NCBI GenBank assembly: GCA_031289285.1
Contig: JAITPT010000277.1
Span: 1 to 6,831 of the forward strand
Direction: 5' to 3'
From: Puniceicoccales bacterium
GTDB lineage: Bacteria > Verrucomicrobiota > Verrucomicrobiia > Opitutales > UBA953
Length of the DNA: 6,831 bases
Positions within the stretch are counted from its first letter, which is position 1. Every line of letters starts with the position of its first letter. The position numbers were made by a program, and so were the translations under genes. Of the stretch, positions 1 to 5,669 are shown piece after piece. The notes beneath the pieces were generated by a model. That model ran no database searches. It saw nothing but the letters and a program-made list of their open reading frames with translations, and was not told the origin of the DNA.

Positions 1-110
1 TTTTTTGTGCGACGCGGGCTGGCTATGAACCACCCTTTGTTTCTTTCGTAGTTCACCCCGCTCTTCACATCCACGTTATCTGCGGTTAAACCCGAATCCC
101 CTCCCCCGTC

Positions 111-1355
111 TCAAAGCCCCTTGATTTTTCCGTATTTGGGGGCGCCTTGGGATTTGGCGCGGGCGCGGAGACGTAGGCCGTTGAGGCGAATGAAACCCGT
201 GGCGTCGCTTTGGTTATACCAGCTTTTTACGCCCTCCATCGAGGCGATGTTTTCGTCGTAAAGCGAATACTTCGATTTGCGCCCACAAGTGACGATGTTG
301 CCTTTGTAGAGTTTGAGTCGCACAAGACCTGTCACGAACTCCTGACTCTTGTCAATGAAGGCTTGCAGACACTCGCGTTCAGGCGCGAACCAGAAACCGT
401 TGTAAATAAGCTCGGCGTATTTTGGGATGAGCGAATCGCGCAAATGCGAGAGGTCGCGGTCGAGCGTGAGCGTTTCGATTTGGCGGTGGGCATGGGTGAG
501 GATGGTGCCGCCGGGAGTCTCATAGACGCCGCGGCTTTTCATGCCGACAAAACGGTTTTCAACGATGTCCACGCGCCCGACGCCGTGTTTGCCGCCGAGT
601 TTATTGAGCACACGCATCACCTCGCCGGGCGTGAGTTTTTTGCCGTTCACCGCTACACAGTCGCCTTTGACGAACTCGAGTTCGACGTATTCGGGTTTGT
701 CCGGCGCGTCTTCGGGGGAGACGGAGAGCTTGAACATAGCTTTGTTGGCGGCGACGTTGGGGTCGAACCACGGGTCTTCGAGGATGCCCGCTTCATAGGA
801 AATGTGGAGCAAGTTGCGGTCCATCGAGTAGGGTTTTTTGAGGGAAGCCTCGACGGGGATTTTGTGTTTTTGACAGTAGGCAATCATCTCGGCGCGTCCG
901 GGAAACTCTTCGCGGAAGGCGTCAATTTTCCACGGGGCGACGATGTTGAGGTCGGGCGCGAGTGCCATGTAGGAAAGCTCGAAACGGCACTGGTCGTTGC
1001 CCTTGCCGGTGGCACCGTGGGCGACGGTGTCAGCACGTTCTTTTTTGGCGATTTCGACTTGCGCCTTGGCGATAAGCGGGCGGGCAATCGAAGTGCCGAG
1101 ATAGTATTGCCCCTCGTAAATGGCGTTGGCGCGAACCATCGGGAAGATGTAGTCGCGAGCAAAATCTTCGACGAGGTCGAGCGTGTAATGTTTGGAGGCG
1201 CCGGTGGCACGGGCTTTCTTGTCAAGCCCTTTTAATTCCTCCTCTTGGCCGAGGTCGGCGGCGAAGGTAACAATCTCGGCGGAGTAAGTCTCCTTGAGCC
1301 ATTTAACGATGACGGACGTGTCCAGCCCGCCGGAGTATGCAAGAACGATTTTCAT
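111..1355 (-). CDS. argG: Argininosuccinate synthase
   Basis: Cytosolic enzyme of arginine biosynthesis (urea-cycle chemistry) that joins citrulline and aspartate, using ATP, to give argininosuccinate, AMP and pyrophosphate. The 414-residue product matches the usual length of about 400. The N-terminal ATP-pyrophosphatase loop AYSGGLDTS is at residues 6-14, and the second family signature GATGKGNDQCRF is at 114-125. Further family-like stretches are SYMALAPD (128-135) and YSMDRNLLHISYE (176-188), which belong to the citrulline/aspartate-binding half. The ATG at 1353-1355 is chosen because the ATP-binding strand MKIVLAYSGG starts there as in family members; the frame stays open to 1703, but that upstream part is antisense to scpA and unlike ArgG. 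No Shine-Dalgarno sequence precedes the ATG. It diverges from scpA, and argH is not in the window. No truncation or missing key residue is seen. Identification is essentially certain. Confidence 0.98.
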   Translation of the reverse strand: MKIVLAYSGGLDTSVIVKWLKETYSAEIVTFAADLGQEEELKGLDKKARATGASKHYTLDLVEDFARDYIFPMVRANAIYEGQYYLGTSIARPLIAKAQVEIAKKERADTVAHGATGKGNDQCRFELSYMALAPDLNIVAPWKIDAFREEFPGRAEMIAYCQKHKIPVEASLKKPYSMDRNLLHISYEAGILEDPWFDPNVAANKAMFKLSVSPEDAPDKPEYVELEFVKGDCVAVNGKKLTPGEVMRVLNKLGGKHGVGRVDIVENRFVGMKSRGVYETPGGTILTHAHRQIETLTLDRDLSHLRDSLIPKYAELIYNGFWFAPERECLQAFIDKSQEFVTGLVRLKLYKGNIVTCGRKSKYSLYDENIASMEGVKSWYNQSDATGFIRLNGLRLRARAKSQGAPKYGKIKGL

Positions 1356-1491
1356 CAGGTTGCGTTGTGGTATTGTGTGTGAAAAAAGGAGGCGCAAGTT
1401 GCGGTCTCCGGCACGGGAAGTCAAGCGCGACGCTTCCAGCGCCCTTCTGCGGGCGGACTCCGTGGTTGCTCGCAGCGGCGTTTTGCGTTTC
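1356..1491. other. Divergent intergenic spacer between argG and scpA
   Basis: This spacer must hold the start signals of two diverging units unless they are transcribed from further away. Only weak sigma-70-like matches are visible: on the plus strand TATTGT at 1371-1376 (a 4/6 match to a -10 box, no good -35), and on the minus strand TTGACT (complement of 1419-1424) with no good -10 at the right distance. I see no clear ArgR-type palindrome. The right-hand part may be coding if scpA starts at the TTG at 1399. A promoter location cannot be called from sequence alone. Confidence 0.4.
1386..1392 (+). promoter_or_regulatory. Candidate Shine-Dalgarno sequence for an upstream TTG start of scpA
   Basis: AAGGAGG is a perfect anti-16S match, ending six bases before a TTG at 1399-1401 that lies in the scpA frame. 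This is ideal initiation spacing. The ATG at 1492 has no such sequence, and neither do the other starts visible here (argG, uvrC, the radical SAM gene). The site therefore either marks the true scpA start, adding 31 residues, or is a coincidence within a purine run. Confidence 0.4.
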
Positions 1492-2658
1492 ATGCCGCGC
1501 CCCATGCCCGAAGCCGACAACACAGCCGCCGAAGCCGCCGCGCCCGCGCCCAGCGACGTCAATCCGCCCGACGCCGAAACCGCCGAAACCGCCGCGCCTG
1601 CCGCGCCCGTTGTGTCCGCCGTGCCTGCCGCGCCTGCCGCCATCCCGCCGCCGCCCCGCGACCCCGCCGCCGACGGTCTTCTGCCGCCGCCCGACCACCC
1701 CATCCGTCTGCCCGCTTTTGAGGGGCCGCTCGACCTCTTGCTCTACCTCATTCGCAAAAACGAAATTGATATTTACGACATCCCCATCGAGACCGTCACG
1801 CGGCAATACTTGGAAGTCTTGCGCACGAGTGAGCGCAACAACCTCGAAGTGGCGGGCGACTTTTTTGTCATGGCGGCGACGCTCATGTATATCAAAAGCC
1901 GGATGCTCTTGCCCGCCGACACGCCCGCCGCGCAAGACCCCGCCGAGGGCGAGAGCGATAAGGAGCACGACCTCGACCCGCGCTGGGAGCTTGTCCAGCA
2001 GCTTGTCCAATACAAAAAAATCAAGGAGTGCGCGGGGCATTTGGACGCGCTCATCATCGAGCGGCAGGGCTACTTGGCGCGGCTTGTTTCCGCCATGCCC
2101 GACAGCCTTCCCGAGAGCGAACGCCCGCTCGCGCCCGGCGACCGCATCGAGATTTGGAACACTTTTAATCGCATCCTCCAACGGTTCAGTGACCGCATCG
2201 CGCCCGGCGAAATCCACGGAGAAACGGTCACTATCGCCTCGCGCATGGAGGACATTTTGGAGCGTCTCGAGAAGGAGCGGCGGTTCGCGTTCAGCTCGCT
2301 TTTTGAGGGCATAAAACCGACCGTCGCCCAACTCGTTTCCACCTTCCTCGCCTGCCTCGAACTCGCCCGACTCGGCAAACTCTCACTCGCCCAAAACGAA
2401 CTCTTTGACGAAATCTACTGCGACGCCGTCGGCGGTGTTGTCGGCGGAGACGGCGGTGTTGACGGCGGCGGTGGCGGAGAGGTTGTCGGAGAAACGGCGA
2501 AAGCTGCGGAAGCCGGAGCGGTGACTGCGGTAACAATGGCAGAGATAGCAGCGGCGATAGCGGTGATTGCGCCGGAGGCTGCGGGCGCAGAGGAAGTCGG
2601 GAACGAACACGCCACCGAGGCAACCGAGAACAGTTTGTCGGGAGACACAGGTGCCTGA
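1492..2658 (+). CDS. scpA: Segregation and condensation protein A (kleisin ScpA)
   Basis: ScpA is the kleisin subunit that bridges the SMC ATPase heads and binds ScpB in the bacterial condensin that compacts and separates chromosomes. From the ATG at 1492 the product has 388 residues. The family core starts at FEGPLDLLL (76-84), followed by RKNEIDIYDIPI (88-99), an N-terminal SMC-neck-binding helix region including VMAATLMYIKSRMLLP (126-141), the DPR motif (162-164), and a C-terminal winged helix ending near residue 309. About 75 residues of Pro/Ala-rich sequence precede the core, and about 78 residues of Gly/Ala-rich sequence follow it; typical ScpA is roughly 240-270 residues. The start is uncertain: ATG 1504 is also possible, and TTG 1399 has a perfect Shine-Dalgarno sequence and would give 419 residues. 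The next gene is uvrC, 35 bases on, rather than the usual scpB. Core identification is firm; the ends are not. Confidence 0.92.
   Translation: MPRPMPEADNTAAEAAAPAPSDVNPPDAETAETAAPAAPVVSAVPAAPAAIPPPPRDPAADGLLPPPDHPIRLPAFEGPLDLLLYLIRKNEIDIYDIPIETVTRQYLEVLRTSERNNLEVAGDFFVMAATLMYIKSRMLLPADTPAAQDPAEGESDKEHDLDPRWELVQQLVQYKKIKECAGHLDALIIERQGYLARLVSAMPDSLPESERPLAPGDRIEIWNTFNRILQRFSDRIAPGEIHGETVTIASRMEDILERLEKERRFAFSSLFEGIKPTVAQLVSTFLACLELARLGKLSLAQNELFDEIYCDAVGGVVGGDGGVDGGGGGEVVGETAKAAEAGAVTAVTMAEIAAAIAVIAPEAAGAEEVGNEHATEATENSLSGDTGA
2431..2472 (+). repeat. Degenerate 21-base tandem repeat in the scpA 3' tail
   Basis: Two adjacent 21-base units share GGCGGTGTTG followed, after one differing base, by CGGCGG, then diverge in the last bases. 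They encode the glycine-rich heptads GGVVGGD and GGVDGGG. A third, weaker unit follows (from 2473). The repeat lies just past the last conserved ScpA residues, so the tail may have grown by slippage or unequal crossing over. It keeps the scpA frame. Confidence 0.6.
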
Positions 2659-2693
2659 GGTTTTCCACATTTTTCCAAACCGCTTTCGCCGCT

Positions 2694-4322
2694 ATGCAAC
2701 CGCCAGACGAAGCCAGCGACATCTCCCCGCAACCCCCGCCGACAGACCCCGCCGCGCCCGATACGTTTGCCGCAGCCGATACGTTTGCCGCAGCCGACGC
2801 GCCCGCTGACTCCGCCGAACCCGCTGCCCCCGCTGACCCCGACGTCGGCCCGCCGCTCACGCTGAAAGAAAAAGTTCGCCGTCTGCCGCGCAAGCCCGGC
2901 GTCTATCTCATGAAAGACCGAGGCGGCCAAGTGCTCTACATCGGCAAAGCCAAAGACCTCAAAAACCGCGTCTCCTCCTATTTCACGAACCGTGGCCATT
3001 CGCCCAAAATCGCCATCATGGTCTCGCTCATCGCCGACTTCGACACGCGCACCGTGCGCAACGAGACCGAGGCACTTCTCCTCGAAGGCCGCCTCATCAA
3101 AGAGTGGCGACCCAAGTTCAACACCCTGTTCACCGACGACAAACAGTTCCTCCAAGTGCGCGTGGACATGCGGGCGGAGCTGCCCGTTTTCCGCCTTGTG
3201 CGAAACCGCACCGCCGAGACCGACCGCTACTTCGGCCCCTATCCGAGCGACTTCGCAGTCAAACAAACCCTGCTCGAAATGCGCCGCCAATTCGGCATCC
3301 TCCTCGCCGACGCGCACCCCGAGTGCCTCGACGACGGACGTTGGCGGCTCTACGACGACGCCCGCGCCGAAATCACCACGTTTCCCAACATCGTCACCGC
3401 CGCTGAATACCGCGCCCGCGTCGCTGCCGCCTGCGACTTTCTCGAAGGTCGCGCCCGCGAATGGCTCACCGACACCCGCGAAAAAATGGCCGCCGCTGCC
3501 GCCCGTCGCGATTACGAACGCGCCGCCGCTCTGCGCGACATCATCCGCGCCATCGAGCACACGACCCAAAACGCGGGGCGTTTCCAGCGCGGAAATCCGC
3601 TTCCCGCGCCCGACCAAAAAGACGCCATCCGCGAGCTCCAAACCGCCCTCGGCATGGACACGCCCCCGCGCACGATGGAGTGTTTCGACATCTCGCACAT
3701 CAGCGGCACATTTGTCGTCGCCAGCCTCGTGCATTTCGCAGACGGGCGTCCCGACAAGAACAATTACCGGCGTTTCAAAATCAAAGGTTTCGTGGGCAAC
3801 GATGATTTTCGCTCGATGGAGGAGGTCGTCGGGCGGCGCTATAAACGCCTGCTCGAGGAGGGGCGCGAATTGCCGCGGCTCATCGTGATTGACGGCGGCG
3901 CGGGGCAGGTTCACGCCGCCATGAAAGCCTTCGCCGCCCTTGGTGCGCAGCCGCCGTTTTTGGTCGGTCTCGCCAAGCGCGAGGAGCAGATAATTTTTCC
4001 CGACGGACGTGCGCCGCTGGTTCTCCCGCGTCACAGCCCTGCCCTGCGTCTTGTGCAACGGCTACGCGACGAGGCGCACCGTTTCGCCAATACTTACAAC
4101 GCTGACCTGCGCAGTAAACGCATCCGCGAATCGGTGCTTTCGGAGTGTCCCGGTCTGGGCGAGAAACGCCGTCAAGTGCTCATGACGCATTTTGGTTCGC
4201 TGGCGCGTTTGAAAAAAGCCTCTGTTGAAGAAATCGCTGCTGTCCCCGGCATTGGCAAAAAGTTTGCCGCCGAAATCGCCGTCTTTCTCCAACCCAAGGA
4301 GACGGAGAAAAGCGGTCTTTAG
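2694..4322 (+). CDS. uvrC: Excinuclease ABC subunit C, short form
   Basis: UvrC is the nuclease of nucleotide excision repair, cutting the damaged strand on both sides of a lesion after UvrA/UvrB loading. The product has 542 residues (E. coli: 610). In order: a Pro/Ala/Asp-rich extension (1-54); a GIY-YIG nuclease with Y71, Y82, R92, E131 and N143 for the 3' cut; a UVR domain (about 254-289) that contacts UvrB; an RNase H-like nuclease for the 5' cut with the D332, D400, H462 triad plus the D370/D371 pair; and tandem helix-hairpin-helix motifs (about 481-532). Two parts are abnormal. The cysteine cluster between GIY-YIG and UVR is reduced to C211, and only about 43 residues separate UVR from D332, against about 160 in E. 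coli. The ATG at 2694 lacks a Shine-Dalgarno sequence and lies 35 bases after scpA, suggesting co-transcription. All visible catalytic residues remain, so it is probably active. Confidence 0.95.
   Translation: MQPPDEASDISPQPPPTDPAAPDTFAAADTFAAADAPADSAEPAAPADPDVGPPLTLKEKVRRLPRKPGVYLMKDRGGQVLYIGKAKDLKNRVSSYFTNRGHSPKIAIMVSLIADFDTRTVRNETEALLLEGRLIKEWRPKFNTLFTDDKQFLQVRVDMRAELPVFRLVRNRTAETDRYFGPYPSDFAVKQTLLEMRRQFGILLADAHPECLDDGRWRLYDDARAEITTFPNIVTAAEYRARVAAACDFLEGRAREWLTDTREKMAAAAARRDYERAAALRDIIRAIEHTTQNAGRFQRGNPLPAPDQKDAIRELQTALGMDTPPRTMECFDISHISGTFVVASLVHFADGRPDKNNYRRFKIKGFVGNDDFRSMEEVVGRRYKRLLEEGRELPRLIVIDGGAGQVHAAMKAFAALGAQPPFLVGLAKREEQIIFPDGRAPLVLPRHSPALRLVQRLRDEAHRFANTYNADLRSKRIRESVLSECPGLGEKRRQVLMTHFGSLARLKKASVEEIAAVPGIGKKFAAEIAVFLQPKETEKSGL
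2760..2795 (+). repeat. Perfect 18-base direct tandem repeat in the uvrC 5' end
   Basis: Two identical copies of GATACGTTTGCCGCAGCC lie head to tail (2760-2777 and 2778-2795). In the uvrC frame they encode DTFAAA twice (residues 23-34), inside the low-complexity N-terminal extension and ahead of the GIY-YIG domain. The identical copies point to a recent duplication. Because the unit is a multiple of three, gain or loss of copies would not break the frame. Confidence 0.9.
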
Positions 4323-4332
4323 CAGCCTCGTC

Positions 4333-4352
4333 CACAGACAAGATTGTCTGTG
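4333..4352. repeat. Palindromic element in the convergent gap after uvrC and the radical SAM gene
   Basis: CACAGACAA and TTGTCTGTG are perfect 9-base inverted arms separated by GA. As RNA this folds as an 8-pair stem with a 4-base loop, from either strand. It lies within 57 bases between two converging stop codons (uvrC at 4320-4322, radical SAM gene at 4380-4382), where a shared terminator would be expected. Neither strand has a T tract after the stem, so it is not a standard intrinsic terminator. One minus-strand frame through it reads AQTILSV, a string I recall from dispersed repeats in Verrucomicrobiota and related genomes. It is probably a genomic repeat copy that may also act at the 3' ends. 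Confidence 0.6.
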
Positions 4353-4379
4353 CTACACTCCATAAGCGCAAGAGGCAGC

Positions 4380-5669
4380 TCACGAGGACATGCTGTGTAA
4401 GGTTTTGTTTTCGGCAAATTCGCAAAATAGTTGCAGAGATAATAAGAGCCATTGTTTTTGGAGGTGGCAGTCGTGAGATAATTCTTTTTTATCCAAATCT
4501 AAACAGGTTAGGCAGGTGTCACATAAACGAAGTGCCCAACAGTGGGAACAGTGTGTGTTTCTTATTTCGTGGAAACAGGCGGCGTATTGGTTCACTTTTG
4601 CGTAATCTATGCCGCTGCTTAGAGTGCCAATGCGGTGGGTGTCACACATTTTTTCACAGATGCCTATGGCACCTCGTGCATCAATAAAACATCGGGGGGT
4701 GCTGGGCAAACAACAGCCTGTAGAACTTTGTGCGGGTAAATCAATGATGAGGCGGTTTTTTATGGTAGATAAAAAATTCGTAAAATAACTTTTCATCACG
4801 CGGCTTTCTGGGTGTATGCGGTAGTAATCAAATTGGGCGTAGAGAGTGGCAAGGTGCTCTTCTGCGGGGGTTGGTGGCAGGGGTGTCTGGGGAGCGCGGG
4901 CGTAATTGTAGGCGATGGGGTTTATGGAGAGTGGTGCTTTGTTTTTTAGGAGTGGGTCGTTGTCCCAAAAGTCGGAAATCTGGGGCAATAAACTGAAATC
5001 TTCTACGGTGATTAAAAAATTGGTCTGGGTGTGAAAAAAATCGGGGGCAGTGGTTTGGAGGTTTTGGAGGTTGCGGTGAATGGTGTCGAAGGTGGGACGT
5101 CCGTCGGTGGTTCGGCGGTTTTTGTCGTGGAGGGTGGGCATTCCGTCGAGGGAGATGTTTAGCGTGAGGTTGGTTGTTTGGGCGAGGGTGGAGAGTTTTT
5201 CGGGGGTTAGAAAGACGCCGTTGCTTGTGATGAGAAATTCGCTGTCGTTGCCGAAACGGTTTTGTGCGCGTTGGATGGTGTATTTTATTAAGTCGAATTT
5301 GAGTAGGGGTTCGCCGCCGTAGAAACAGAGTTGGAGGGGTGTGGTGGTGTCGCGATTGGCGGCGATGAAGTCGAGTGTGGTGTCTATGTCGGCGGGGGTT
5401 AGGGAGAGGGGTTCGTGGGTGCGTTGGTGGCGGTAAGCACCGGAGTAGCAGCAGTATGCGCAGCGCAGATTGCATTCGCGGGTTATTTCTAATCCGAAGA
5501 TAGAGAGGCGGGGGAGTGTTGTGATTTTGGGTGGCGGGGTAAATGTGATTTGGAGGGGCGGCAGGGTGTCGAAAAATTGTGCGCGGTCGTATTCCAATCG
5601 GTTTGTGACTGGGTTATATTGATAGCTTCGCCCAGAACGGGTTTGGAAGGTTAGTGCGGGTTGCTCCAT
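4380..5669 (-). CDS. Radical SAM/SPASM peptide maturase-like protein
   Basis: Probable iron-sulfur enzyme that cleaves S-adenosylmethionine to a radical and modifies a peptide or protein; the substrate is unknown. The 429-residue product has an N-terminal segment (about 1-60, including SGRSYQYNPVTN) of the kind seen ahead of the barrel in peptide maturases. The 4Fe-4S motif CNLRCAYC follows at 66-73, then GGE (118-120), ITSNG (147-151) and NISLDG (171-176), all strands of the radical SAM barrel. A C-terminal SPASM domain binds auxiliary clusters: C319/C320, GX4C ending at C338, C342, then C374-X2-C377-X5-C383-X2-C386-X2-C389 and C401. The CCYSGAY region and FYGGEPLLKFDLIK resemble RiPP maturases more than sulfatase maturases. 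The ATG at 5667-5669 overlaps the upstream ATPase gene by 19 bases, with no Shine-Dalgarno sequence, suggesting coupled translation. No precursor peptide is visible. It is more A+T-rich than uvrC in places, which hints at transfer. Confidence 0.9.
   Translation of the reverse strand: MEQPALTFQTRSGRSYQYNPVTNRLEYDRAQFFDTLPPLQITFTPPPKITTLPRLSIFGLEITRECNLRCAYCCYSGAYRHQRTHEPLSLTPADIDTTLDFIAANRDTTTPLQLCFYGGEPLLKFDLIKYTIQRAQNRFGNDSEFLITSNGVFLTPEKLSTLAQTTNLTLNISLDGMPTLHDKNRRTTDGRPTFDTIHRNLQNLQTTAPDFFHTQTNFLITVEDFSLLPQISDFWDNDPLLKNKAPLSINPIAYNYARAPQTPLPPTPAEEHLATLYAQFDYYRIHPESRVMKSYFTNFLSTIKNRLIIDLPAQSSTGCCLPSTPRCFIDARGAIGICEKMCDTHRIGTLSSGIDYAKVNQYAACFHEIRNTHCSHCWALRLCDTCLTCLDLDKKELSHDCHLQKQWLLLSLQLFCEFAENKTLHSMSS

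Noticed and set aside
1..110. Possible argG terminator or end of another gene in the first 110 bases
   Set aside because: Inverted matches such as GGTT/AACC near 93-105 have no loop space, and no A run on the plus strand would give a minus-strand T tract after argG. The T run at 1-6 could be the tail of a plus-strand terminator lying off the left edge, but its stem is not in the window.
210..1235. Long plus-strand open frame of about 341 codons opposite argG
   Set aside because: It lies entirely antisense to the strongly conserved argG, has no recognisable domain, and is expected from biased third positions in a G+C-rich gene.
1356..1703. Upstream extension of the argG frame by about 116 codons
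   Set aside because: The added sequence is Gly/Ala/Ser-rich and antisense to scpA; the ArgG family starts at the strand leading into the ATP loop, which matches the ATG at 1355.
1303..2331. Minus-strand open frame of about 342 codons opposite scpA
   Set aside because: Antisense to conserved scpA core motifs, overlaps the argG start, and is Arg/Gly-rich with no domain.
2659..2681. Hairpin GGTTT/AAACC between scpA and uvrC as a terminator
   Set aside because: Only five pairs with a long loop and no T tract after it; uvrC follows within a few bases, so co-transcription is more likely.
2415..4058. Minus-strand open frame of about 547 codons opposite uvrC and the scpA tail
   Set aside because: It is a mirror of the real uvrC codons with repetitive, low-complexity composition and no family motif; uvrC on the other strand has every expected catalytic residue.
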